From the NCBI RefSeq assembly GCF_030929605.1, contig NZ_JAVFVS010000012.1, positions 372,001-436,000 on the forward strand: 64,000 nt of DNA, read 5' to 3'. The stretch comes from Flavobacterium sp. LHD-80 (GTDB lineage Bacteria > Bacteroidota > Bacteroidia > Flavobacteriales > Flavobacteriaceae). This document shows, one piece after another, positions 1 through 7,386 of this stretch. Numbering within the stretch: position 1 is the stretch's first letter; the number at the start of each line of letters is the position of its first letter. A model generated the notes under the pieces. That model was not told where the DNA came from. It saw only the letters and a list, made by a program, of their open reading frames with translations, and made no database searches. The position numbers and the translations under genes were made by a program.

Positions 1-404
1 GTACAAATTGTAGCAACATCAGGCTTGATGTACTGCATGGTATCATAAATTCCTAAACCTGCATAAACGCTTCCTCCTGGAGAGTTTAAATAAATTTGAA
101 TATCTTTTGATGCATCAGCGCTTTCTAAGAATAATAACTGTGCCTGAACGATATTAGCGATTTGGTCGTCAATACCCGTTCCTAAAAAGATGATTCTATC
201 CATCATTAATCTTGAAAAAACGTCTAATTGAGAAATATTCAACTGACGTTCTTCGATAATATATGGAGTCATGTTTGTTGGGTTCATCGCTGCTATGATT
301 TTATCATAATACATTGCGTTAACTCCTTGGTGCTTTGTAGCAAATTTCTTGAATTCTTTACCGTAGTTCATATGTATCTGTTCTAAGTTTATTTTATTTA
401 ACAT
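1..404 (-). CDS. clpP: ATP-dependent Clp protease proteolytic subunit (5' part only)
   Basis: N-terminal part of ClpP, the serine peptidase that forms the barrel chamber of ClpXP/ClpAP in the cytoplasm. The reverse strand encodes MNYGKEFKKF, then a region with SPGGSVYAG and TMQYIKPDVATIC, which is typical ClpP sequence. The window ends just before the segment that should carry the catalytic Ser, so the active site is not visible. Two in-frame starts exist: ATG at 404 (MLNKINLEQIH...), preceded by GGAGAA, and ATG at 371 (MNYGK...). I used the upstream one without firm evidence. It is followed on the same strand by an upstream neighbour, tig, a common ClpP partner in bacteria. Identity is secure; the start is uncertain. 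Confidence 0.93.
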   Translation of the reverse strand, partial: MLNKINLEQIHMNYGKEFKKFATKHQGVNAMYYDKIIAAMNPTNMTPYIIEERQLNISQLDVFSRLMMDRIIFLGTGIDDQIANIVQAQLLFLESADASKDIQIYLNSPGGSVYAGLGIYDTMQYIKPDVATIC

Positions 405-634
405 ATATTCTCCATCAAAGGTTGTACCTATTTCCAAAGAATGTCAATTTGTCTTATTTCTAGCCCAGATAGCAGTGAAAAGCTTTTTGAAATGACAACT
501 ATTTTTTGTTGGGAGAAAAAAGCGACCAACGGAAGCTCTTTTTATACCTTACAAAAAAAGGCAGTCATGAAAAAACTTGTAACGAATAGCTGGATTAGCT
601 CCTGAAAAGTAATCAAAAATAAATTAAAACAAAA

Positions 635-662
635 GAGCGTCAGGAAAAAAATCCTGACGCTC
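635..662 (-). terminator. Rho-independent terminator of tig
   Basis: A perfect 11-bp stem (GAGCGTCAGGA / TCCTGACGCTC) with a six-base loop lies just past the tig stop. On the minus strand it is followed by TTTTGTTTTAATTT. It separates tig from clpP, so clpP needs its own promoter in 405-630. Confidence 0.85.
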
Positions 663-686
663 CCAATATACTTGTTTCTTTAAAAT

Positions 687-2009
687 TTATTCTCCGTAAG
701 AAGCTGCAATAAATTCTTCGTAAGTAACTTCTTTAGTTGTTGGATTTGCTTTTTCTTTGAATAAATCTAACAATTTAGCCGCTACAACTTGCTCAGAAAG
801 TCTTTTCACTTCTTCTTGGTTAGATAAAACTCTAGCCACGATTCCTTGAACTTCTTCTTCAGTTGGATTTGTTTGTCCAAATTGAGCCATTTGTTGTCTG
901 ATTGCGTTTGATGTAAAAGCTTTCAAATCGTCAAATGTAATTTGGATATTACTTTGAGCCATTGCTTTTCCTTCGATTAATTGAAAACGTAAACCTTTTT
1001 CAGATCTTGCGTATTCAACTTCAGCTTCTTCTGCAGAAAGTTTTTTCTCTCCAACAGTTTGTAACCATTTTTTAAGGAATTCAGCTGGTAAATCAAATTT
1101 TGTATTTTCGATCAAGAAATCTTGAACGTCTAATAATAATTTTTGGTCAGCTTGTTGTGCGAATTGAGATTCAGCGTCTTCTTTAATTTTAGCTTTTAAT
1201 TCATCTAAAGAAGCTACTTTTCCTTCACCAAAAAGTTTGTCGAATAATTCTTGGTTCAATTCAGCTAATTCAGCACCGTTAATCGCTTCGATAGTAAAGT
1301 TTACTTCGATATCTAAACCGTGAACATCATCATGAGCTACTTTTAAGTAATCCATTAATTGGTGGTCATCTTCAAATAAACCTTTTGTACTTACTGTAAC
1401 AACATCTCCAACTTTTTTACCGATGAATTTATCACCTGCTTTTTTGTTGAAAGTAGATACAGAAATTGTAGTTGTATTGTTGATTCCTTTTTCTTCGTTT
1501 GTGAAAGTTCCAGTTAAATCTGAATCAGCTTCAACTTTATCTTGAGGAATTGCTTTTCCAAATTGTTTTTGGATACGCTCTACTTGTCCGTCGATTAATT
1601 TATCATCAGCAGTAACGATATATTTTACGATATTGTTTTTAGCTTCAAGATCAATTTCGAAGTTTGGCACTAAACCAATTTCGTATTCGAAAGTTAGTTC
1701 TTCAGCATCCCAATCAAAGTTTTCGTTTTCTTTAGCAAGAGGAGTTCCTAAAAGATTTAATCTTTCAGATTGAACAAAACGCTCTAAAGCCAAATCAACT
1801 ACTTTTTTAACTTCTTCCTGCTTAATTGCTTTTCCGTATTGTTTTTCAACAAGATCTTTAGGAACTTGTCCTTTTCTAAATCCTTTTACAGTAGCCAATG
1901 GCATTTTTTCGTTTATTCTTTTTGCTACTTGACCTTTATAATCCATGTGAACAACGTTTAATACAATTGTCTCGTTCACAGCGTCTGTTGCTACTCTTTT
2001 AATATCCAT
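687..2009 (-). CDS. tig: Trigger factor
   Basis: Ribosome-bound chaperone that shields nascent chains at the exit tunnel. The 440-residue length fits the family. The ribosome-docking signature GFRKGQVP is at residues 43-50 in the N-terminal domain. The middle FKBP-like section (about 150-240) is divergent, so prolyl isomerase activity cannot be inferred. The remainder is the helical substrate-cradling C-terminal domain. The ATG at 2009 starts MDIKRVATDA, as expected for bacteroidetal trigger factors. The gene lies upstream of clpP, a frequent tig-clpP pairing, but a strong terminator separates the two. It has its own likely promoter at 2044-2074. Confidence 0.95.
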   Translation of the reverse strand: MDIKRVATDAVNETIVLNVVHMDYKGQVAKRINEKMPLATVKGFRKGQVPKDLVEKQYGKAIKQEEVKKVVDLALERFVQSERLNLLGTPLAKENENFDWDAEELTFEYEIGLVPNFEIDLEAKNNIVKYIVTADDKLIDGQVERIQKQFGKAIPQDKVEADSDLTGTFTNEEKGINNTTTISVSTFNKKAGDKFIGKKVGDVVTVSTKGLFEDDHQLMDYLKVAHDDVHGLDIEVNFTIEAINGAELAELNQELFDKLFGEGKVASLDELKAKIKEDAESQFAQQADQKLLLDVQDFLIENTKFDLPAEFLKKWLQTVGEKKLSAEEAEVEYARSEKGLRFQLIEGKAMAQSNIQITFDDLKAFTSNAIRQQMAQFGQTNPTEEEVQGIVARVLSNQEEVKRLSEQVVAAKLLDLFKEKANPTTKEVTYEEFIAASYGE

Positions 2010-2035
2010 CTTCTTCTTTAATTTACATAATAAAA

Positions 2036-2070
2036 TTGGGTTGCAAAATTATAAAATTTTTGCAACCCAA
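2036..2070 (-). terminator. Terminator of the holin-like gene
   Basis: A perfect 13-bp stem (TTGGGTTGCAAAA / TTTTGCAACCCAA) with a nine-base AT loop is followed on the minus strand by TTTTATTATG. It lies between the holin-like gene stop (2125) and the tig start (2009). Confidence 0.7.
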
Positions 2071-2074
2071 CCAA
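2044..2074 (-). promoter_or_regulatory. Putative tig promoter, embedded in the upstream terminator
   Basis: On the minus strand TTG (2074-2072), 20 bases, then TAATTTTG (2051-2044) match the Bacteroidota promoter pattern TTG-N17-20-TAnnTTTG. The -7 box lies in the loop and one arm of the hairpin that ends the preceding gene. The 20-base spacing is at the upper limit, so this is plausible but not certain. Confidence 0.45.
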
Positions 2075-2124
2075 GTTTTTAATTTATTGTATTTGAAGCA
2101 GTTTTAATCTGCTCTATTTGCTTT

Positions 2125-2469
2125 TTATTTATCGTCTCCTAGTATTTTATAGGTAATAGATTGCAGGATAGACAATATAACGCTAAAAATCAATGCCGTC
2201 CAGAACGAATCGACTGCGAACCCGCCCACAATATTTGTACAAAGCAAAATTATTATGGCATTTATAACCAGCAAAAACAAGCCCAGTGTAATAAATGTTA
2301 CCGGTAAAGTCAAAATAACCAAAATAGGTTTTATAAAAATATTCAGCAATCCTAAAACTACCGCAACAATTACAGCCGTACCAAAACTGGCTACATGAAC
2401 ACCTTTTAAAAAATTAGCTATTAACAACACTAAAGCTGCAGTAACAAGAAGTCTGAGTATTAATTTCAT
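2125..2469 (-). CDS. Phage holin family 4-like small membrane protein
   Basis: A 114-residue protein that is nearly all hydrophobic, with about four transmembrane helices (roughly 5-22, 28-47, 53-78 and 88-108). The pattern NIFIKPILVILTLPVTFITLG between helices two and three is characteristic of the conserved inner-membrane family Phage_holin_4_2 (formerly DUF360). Despite the name, members are usually ordinary chromosomal genes, and nothing here suggests a prophage. The function is unknown. It lies about 50 bases downstream of the alpha/beta hydrolase gene on the same strand, so the two may be cotranscribed, and it is followed by a terminator. Confidence 0.8.
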   Translation of the reverse strand: MKLILRLLVTAALVLLIANFLKGVHVASFGTAVIVAVVLGLLNIFIKPILVILTLPVTFITLGLFLLVINAIIILLCTNIVGGFAVDSFWTALIFSVILSILQSITYKILGDDK

Positions 2470-2522
2470 AGTTTTTCTGGTTTAAAATTTATTTAAAAGT
2501 AATAAAATTTTCATCAAAATAA

Positions 2523-3287
2523 TTACTCTTTCAAAAATGCTGCGGTCAATTCAAAAAACATTTTAGGATTTTCAGCATGAAGCCAATGCCCTGCATTTGG
2601 AATTGTTTCTAATTTTAAATTCGGGAAATGCTCTTTTATGGCATCAATATCTTCGTCCTGAATATAACCAGAATCACCTCCCCTTATGAACAATGTTGGA
2701 TTATTGAAAACCAAATGATCTGCTAAAGGTTTTCCTATTGCGTCGAGATTATTATTAAAAACTTCCAGATTAAATCGGAAAGCCAATTGTCCTGGTTCTT
2801 TCCAGTATAAGTTTTTCAGTAAAAACTGACGCGTTCCAAAATCTGGAACATATTGTGCTACAATCGCTTCTACATCAGCCCTACTTGGTTTTACAGAAAA
2901 ATCAACCGCATTTAATCCTCCCAAAATATCCTGATGATGCTGTTTATAAAATCTCGGACCAATATCAGCCACAATCAATTTATCAACTATTTCTGGGTGC
3001 GTAGTTGCAAAAAGCATAGCAACTTTACCACCCATCGAATGTCCAAGCATATCAATTCTTGTCAAATTATTTGCCTGACAGTATTCGAAAACGTCTTGAA
3101 CCATGGCTTCATAACTCCATTCATCAGAATGAAAACTGCGCCCGTGATTTCTTAAATCTAAAATATGAACTTGAAATTCGGCTTCGACATATTGTCCGGC
3201 AAGTGTTTTCCAGTTATCAGACATTCCAAGAAAACCGTGCATGATTACAAATGGTTTTCCTTCGCCTTCTATTTTTGAGTATAACAT
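2523..3287 (-). CDS. Alpha/beta hydrolase (YbfF-like esterase family)
   Basis: A 254-residue cytoplasmic alpha/beta-hydrolase fold protein without a signal peptide. The oxyanion-hole motif HGFLG is at 17-21, the nucleophile elbow GHSMGG has Ser84, and the C-terminal NAGHW supplies the catalytic His at about 234. The substrate cannot be told from sequence. Overall layout resembles the YbfF/acyl-CoA esterase group. It starts 23 bases downstream of the pdxJ stop on the same strand, so it is probably in one transcript with pdxJ; I recall this pairing in other Flavobacteriia. Enzyme class is firm; the physiological reaction is unknown. Confidence 0.88.
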   Translation of the reverse strand: MLYSKIEGEGKPFVIMHGFLGMSDNWKTLAGQYVEAEFQVHILDLRNHGRSFHSDEWSYEAMVQDVFEYCQANNLTRIDMLGHSMGGKVAMLFATTHPEIVDKLIVADIGPRFYKQHHQDILGGLNAVDFSVKPSRADVEAIVAQYVPDFGTRQFLLKNLYWKEPGQLAFRFNLEVFNNNLDAIGKPLADHLVFNNPTLFIRGGDSGYIQDEDIDAIKEHFPNLKLETIPNAGHWLHAENPKMFFELTAAFLKE

Positions 3288-3310
3288 AAATTATTTTTTA
3301 TACGGAAGAT

Positions 3311-4024
3311 TTACTTCAATTTATTCAAATACATATTAACCACATTATCTAAACCAAGATAAAGCGCTTCAGAAATTAAAGCATGTCCAATTGAAACTTC
3401 TAATAAACCAGGAATGTTTTGTTTAAAAAACTGAATGTTCTCTAAACTCAAATCGTGTCCAGCATTAATTCCTAAACCTAATTCATTTGCTAATTCTGCT
3501 GCTTTTGTATAAGGTTCTATTCCGCTTTTATTTCCTAAATCATATTGGTGCGCAAAAGCTTCAGTGTATAATTCAATTCGGTCCGTTCCTGTTTTTTTGG
3601 CACCTTCAATAATTTCTAAAACTGGATCAACAAAAATCGAAGTTCTGATTCCGTTTCTTTGAAATTCCTGAATAACCTCAGTCAAATATTCTTGATTTTT
3701 AATGGTATCCCAACCCGCAGAAGAGGTTATAGCACCAATTGCATCTGGAACCAACGTTACCTGATCTGGTTTGCATTCTAAAACCAAATCAATAAAATTA
3801 TGTTGTGGATTTCCTTCGATATTATATTCTGTCGTAACGATTGCTTTTAAATCGCGTGCATCTTGATAACGAATGTGACGCTCATCTGGACGCGGGTGAA
3901 TGGTGATTCCCTGAGCCCCAAATTTTTGAATATCTGCAGCTACTTTTAATAAATCAGGGACATTTCCGCCACGCGCATTTCTTAACGTTGCAATTTTATT
4001 GATATTTACACTTAACTTTGTCAT
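3311..4024 (-). CDS. pdxJ: Pyridoxine 5'-phosphate synthase
   Basis: PdxJ condenses 1-deoxyxylulose 5-phosphate with 3-amino-2-oxopropyl phosphate to give pyridoxine 5'-phosphate, the last ring-forming step of DXP-dependent vitamin B6 synthesis. The 237-residue length is normal. Diagnostic stretches are VNINKIATLRNARGG near the N-terminus, the phosphate-binding HPRPDERHI (43-51), and INAGHDLSLENI near the C-terminus with a conserved His. It is transcribed divergently from the CBS-domain gene at 4142; about 117 bases between them hold both start regions. Confidence 0.96.
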   Translation of the reverse strand: MTKLSVNINKIATLRNARGGNVPDLLKVAADIQKFGAQGITIHPRPDERHIRYQDARDLKAIVTTEYNIEGNPQHNFIDLVLECKPDQVTLVPDAIGAITSSAGWDTIKNQEYLTEVIQEFQRNGIRTSIFVDPVLEIIEGAKKTGTDRIELYTEAFAHQYDLGNKSGIEPYTKAAELANELGLGINAGHDLSLENIQFFKQNIPGLLEVSIGHALISEALYLGLDNVVNMYLNKLK

Positions 4025-4141
4025 ATAAATAGATAATTAATTCTAGTAACACTATATTTGTTACGACAAAAATACAAAGTAAAACGTAGCAGTTTTTGGT
4101 ATTTTTTGATTATTTTGCAAGGAAATATCTTCAATTGATTT

Positions 4142-4801
4142 ATGACAGAAATTACAAACTATATCACCAATGATTTCAGAGCGATTGACAGTCAGGAAAC
4201 GATAGCATCTGTTCAAGACTTTTTTGCGGATGTTGATTTTTCGCATTTCCCTGTTCTGGAAGATGGAATTTTCATTGGAAGTATTGCTTCTGATGATATT
4301 GAAACTCTTGATACAGACAAAAAAGCAATTGATTACAAATACACTTTAGAGCGTTTTTTTGCTCGAAAATCAATGATTTGGCTTGATGTTTTGGAAGTTT
4401 TTGCCAAAAACCACACTAATACAATTCCGGTATTAGATGAAAACAACAGTTATATAGGATATTATGAAATGGAAGATATCATGCGATTCTTTCAGGAAAC
4501 GCCATTTTTAAAAGAACAAGGCGGTATTATCATTGTTCAAAAAGGACTTTTGGATTATTCTATGGGCCAAGTAACTCAAATTGTAGAAAGCAATAACGGA
4601 AAAATTCTTGGCTGTTTCATATCCGAAGCTGATTTAGAAAATGTTCAGATTACAGTTAAAATTGGCGTTGGACCATTGAATGAAATTATCCAAACTTTTA
4701 GACGCTATAATTACGAAATCATTTCTGAACATCAAGAAGACGCTTACATCAATAGCTTAAAAGAACGTTCTGATTACTTAGACAAATACCTTAATATATA
4801 G
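4142..4801 (+). CDS. CBS-domain protein with C-terminal ACT-like region
   Basis: A 219-residue soluble protein. Two CBS motifs cover about residues 1-125 (FSHFPVLEDGIFIGSI and TNTIPVLDENNSYIGYYE are the typical strand-turn elements). The remaining 90 residues (about 130-215; GGIIIVQKGLLDYSMGQVTQIVESNNGKI) look like an ACT-type ligand-binding fold, as in AcuB-like proteins. Such proteins sense adenylates or other small ligands, but no partner can be named. It lies 92 bases before nadK on the same strand. I recall the order pdxJ - CBS - nadK - (porG) - uppS - bamA as conserved in Flavobacteriia; the reason is unknown. Confidence 0.85.
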   Translation: MTEITNYITNDFRAIDSQETIASVQDFFADVDFSHFPVLEDGIFIGSIASDDIETLDTDKKAIDYKYTLERFFARKSMIWLDVLEVFAKNHTNTIPVLDENNSYIGYYEMEDIMRFFQETPFLKEQGGIIIVQKGLLDYSMGQVTQIVESNNGKILGCFISEADLENVQITVKIGVGPLNEIIQTFRRYNYEIISEHQEDAYINSLKERSDYLDKYLNI

Positions 4802-4819
4802 CATTTTTTGTTGAATCGG

Positions 4820-4869
4820 TTAATTGTTTAATCGTTTTGACGAAAAAAAATTAACGATTAAACAATTAA
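4820..4869. repeat. 17-bp perfect inverted repeat between CBS gene and nadK
   Basis: TTAATTGTTTAATCGTT (4820-4836) is exactly mirrored at 4853-4869 around a 16-base loop. It is very AT-rich, has no clean T-tract after it, and further ATTAAAC fragments follow. It may be a weak attenuator or a small dispersed palindrome. Confidence 0.7.
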
Positions 4870-4892
4870 ACAAAAAATCGATTAAACACCAG

Positions 4893-5777
4893 ATGAAAAT
4901 AGCCATTTACGGACAATATTATCAAAACAGCACCGAGCCTATTATAAAAGACATTTTTTTGTTTTTTACTTCAAACAATGTTGAAATTGTTATTGAGGAA
5001 AACTTTCTCGAGATGCTTTATGAAAAACAGCTTGTAAAAAAAAACTATAAAACATTTTCATCAAATACAACTTTAGATAATAGTTTCGAAATGCTGATTA
5101 GCATTGGTGGCGACGGTACCGTTTTACGATCTGCCGCCTTTGTGCGTAATTCAGGCGTGCCTTTATTAGGAATAAATGCAGGAAGATTAGGTTTCTTGGC
5201 CAAAGTTCAAAAAGAAAATATCGATAGTTTGCTACAGTTCGTTATTGATCAAAACTACACAACTTCTGAACGTACTTTATTAGGATTGACTTCTGAGCCT
5301 AAAAACGAAGCTTTTGAAGAACTTAATTTCGCCATGAACGAAGTTACTGTCAGCCGTAAAGACACTACTTCAATGATTACCGTAGAAACTTATCTTAATA
5401 ACGAATATTTAAATTCATATTGGGCAGATGGTTTGATTATTTCTACACCAACCGGTTCAACAGGATATTCATTAAGCTGTGGCGGGCCAATATTAACACC
5501 AGATGTAAAAAGCTTAGTCATTACTCCTATTGCACCACATAATTTAACTGCCCGACCACTCGTAATTCCAGACGACACAGAAATCACACTACGTGTAACA
5601 GGAAGAGAAGACCAATATTTAGTTTCTTTAGATTCAAGAATTTCATCTGTAAAAAACGAATCGATCCTAAAAATCAAAAAAACGGATTACAAAATCAAAA
5701 TGGTAGAGATTCCGGGAGAGACTTTCTTAAAAACTTTGAGAAATAAATTGCTCTGGGGAGAAGACAAAAGAAATTAA
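4893..5777 (+). CDS. nadK: NAD kinase
   Basis: ATP-NAD kinase, which makes NADP+ from NAD+ in the cytoplasm. With the ATG at 4893 (MKIAIYGQYY) the product is 294 residues, a normal length. GGDGT is at 72-76 with the catalytic Asp, NAGRLGFL is at 95-102, and DGLIISTPTGSTGYSLS is the NAD-binding loop region; all are family hallmarks. The reading frame is open further upstream (to 4824), but those extra 23 residues lie inside the inverted repeat and do not resemble NadK, so I reject them. Confidence 0.96.
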   Translation: MKIAIYGQYYQNSTEPIIKDIFLFFTSNNVEIVIEENFLEMLYEKQLVKKNYKTFSSNTTLDNSFEMLISIGGDGTVLRSAAFVRNSGVPLLGINAGRLGFLAKVQKENIDSLLQFVIDQNYTTSERTLLGLTSEPKNEAFEELNFAMNEVTVSRKDTTSMITVETYLNNEYLNSYWADGLIISTPTGSTGYSLSCGGPILTPDVKSLVITPIAPHNLTARPLVIPDDTEITLRVTGREDQYLVSLDSRISSVKNESILKIKKTDYKIKMVEIPGETFLKTLRNKLLWGEDKRN

Positions 5778-5903
5778 GTCTTTTTCTGACGGCTGACTAT
5801 ACGATAATACCACTTTTTCTCGTTCTGCATGTATCGAATCCGCATTAAATGTCTCAAAATCATAATGTAAATTGAAAAAAAAGCACATTTAATCAAAGCA
5901 ACG

Positions 5904-5932
5904 TTGATTCGTATCGATAATTATTATATTTG
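5904..5932 (+). promoter_or_regulatory. Promoter of the porG-uppS-bamA-skp operon
   Basis: TTG at 5904-5906, 18 bases, then TATATTTG at 5925-5932 is a full match to the Bacteroidota housekeeping promoter pattern. The first gene starts at 5951, giving a short leader. This is the best promoter match I found in the window. Confidence 0.75.
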
Positions 5933-5950
5933 CACGCAATTTTGAATTAA

Positions 5951-6634
5951 ATGAAGAAAATTTTTAATTTATTGTTATGTTTTTTCCCCTTTATTACACT
6001 TAATGCTCAAATCAATGAGATTGGTGTTTTTCTTGGCGGAAGCAACTTTGTTGGAGACGTAGGAAGTACGACATATATCAATCCAGACAAACTGGCTTTT
6101 GGCGTATTATACAAATGGAATAAGAGTCCGCGTCATGCGTATCGTTTTTCATATACGCAATCAACAGTTGCAGGAAATGATAAAGACTCTGATGAATCAG
6201 GAAGAAACAAAAGAGGCTACAGTTTTGAAAACAAAATCAAGGAGTTTTCAGCTGGTATAGAATTTAATTTTTTCGATTTCAATTTACACGATTATCATAC
6301 AAAAGTTACACCTTATATATATACGGGCATAAGCGCTTTTTTTTATGATGATTTATACATTAGCGGAGGAGTCACAAGAAAGGACAAAGATGCAGGTTCT
6401 TTTGCCATCCCGATGACATTAGGAATAAAATCAAATATAACACCGCATTTTGTGATAGGTGCAGAAGTTGGTGCCCGATATACCTTTACAGATAATATTG
6501 ACGGAAGCAACCCAAGTAACAGCAATCTCTCGAATTTGCGTTTTGGAAATTTAAATAATAACGACTGGTATGTCTTCTCTGGAATTACTTTAACGTATAC
6601 CTTTGGACAAAAACCTTGCTATTGCGCAGAATAA
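5951..6634 (+). CDS. porG: PorG-like outer-membrane protein (DUF6089 family), type IX secretion
   Basis: A 227-residue precursor with a signal peptide (MKKIFNLLLCFFPFITLNAQ) and an eight- to ten-strand beta-barrel pattern ending in ITLTYTFG. The start INEIGVFLGGSNFVGDVG is characteristic of the DUF6089/PorG family. In Porphyromonas gingivalis, PorG is an outer-membrane component that contacts the PorK/PorN ring of the type IX secretion system, and its gene sits next to uppS, bamA and skp genes. The same neighbours follow here, with only four bases to uppS. The C-terminus carries a CYC cysteine pair. The T9SS role is inferred from family and gene order. Confidence 0.78.
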   Translation: MKKIFNLLLCFFPFITLNAQINEIGVFLGGSNFVGDVGSTTYINPDKLAFGVLYKWNKSPRHAYRFSYTQSTVAGNDKDSDESGRNKRGYSFENKIKEFSAGIEFNFFDFNLHDYHTKVTPYIYTGISAFFYDDLYISGGVTRKDKDAGSFAIPMTLGIKSNITPHFVIGAEVGARYTFTDNIDGSNPSNSNLSNLRFGNLNNNDWYVFSGITLTYTFGQKPCYCAE

Positions 6635-6638
6635 TACA

Positions 6639-7379
6639 ATGAATTTACTAGACTCTATAGATCGTTCAAACTTACCAAAACATCTGGCCATTATCATGGA
6701 CGGAAATGGACGTTGGGCAAAACAACAAGGATTTTTACGCGCTTTTGGTCACGAAAACGGAACAAAATCGGTTAAAAAAACAATTACCAATTGTGCTAAA
6801 TTAGGCATTGAATATCTAACCTTATATGCTTTTTCGACAGAAAACTGGAATCGTCCAAAACTTGAAGTTGAAGCATTAATGAAAATATTGATCAATTCAT
6901 TAAAAAAAGAACTTGTAACGCTGCAAGAAAACAATATCAGACTTAATGCGATTGGTAATCTTGAAAAATTACCAAAATCAGCCCAAAAAGAACTTTTAGA
7001 CGTTATTGAGAAGACTAAAAACAATACGCGCCTTACGCTTACACTGGCTTTAAGCTACGGATCACGAGAAGAATTGGTAAATGCCGTGAGAATCATCAGC
7101 GATAAAGTTAAAAATAATATAATTTCATTAGACACTATTGACGATTCAATTATAAATGAGCATCTTTACACGCAAAATTTACCAGACGTAGATTTATTAA
7201 TACGAACAAGTGGAGAACATAGAATAAGTAACTTTTTGCTATGGCAGATTGCCTATGCAGAATTGTATTTTACGAATGTCTTGTGGCCAGACTTTAAAGA
7301 TCAAGATTTATATGAGGCTATCATTAGTTATCAAAAAAGAGAACGTAGATTTGGAAAAACCAGTGAACAAATTAAATAA
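6639..7379 (+). CDS. uppS: Isoprenyl transferase (undecaprenyl diphosphate synthase)
   Basis: Cis-prenyltransferase that builds undecaprenyl diphosphate, the lipid carrier for peptidoglycan and surface glycans. Using the ATG at 6639 (MNLLDSIDRS) gives 246 residues, standard for the family; an upstream in-frame ATG at 6603 lies within porG and adds an atypical extension. IIMDGNGRWAK carries the catalytic Asp21. The C-terminal block (RTSGEHRISNFLLWQ) is the family signature for pyrophosphate binding. It is translated directly after porG and its end lies in front of bamA, so these envelope genes are probably coupled. Confidence 0.96.
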   Translation: MNLLDSIDRSNLPKHLAIIMDGNGRWAKQQGFLRAFGHENGTKSVKKTITNCAKLGIEYLTLYAFSTENWNRPKLEVEALMKILINSLKKELVTLQENNIRLNAIGNLEKLPKSAQKELLDVIEKTKNNTRLTLTLALSYGSREELVNAVRIISDKVKNNIISLDTIDDSIINEHLYTQNLPDVDLLIRTSGEHRISNFLLWQIAYAELYFTNVLWPDFKDQDLYEAIISYQKRERRFGKTSEQIK

Positions 7380-7386
7380 TTTTTTA

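Noticed and set aside
2125..2469. Prophage remnant suggested by the holin-like name
   Set aside because: No other phage gene, attachment site or integrase is nearby; the family is mostly chromosomal.
4824..4892. N-terminal extension of NadK
   Set aside because: The 23 extra residues come from the AT-rich inverted repeat and do not resemble NadK; ATG 4893 gives the normal length.
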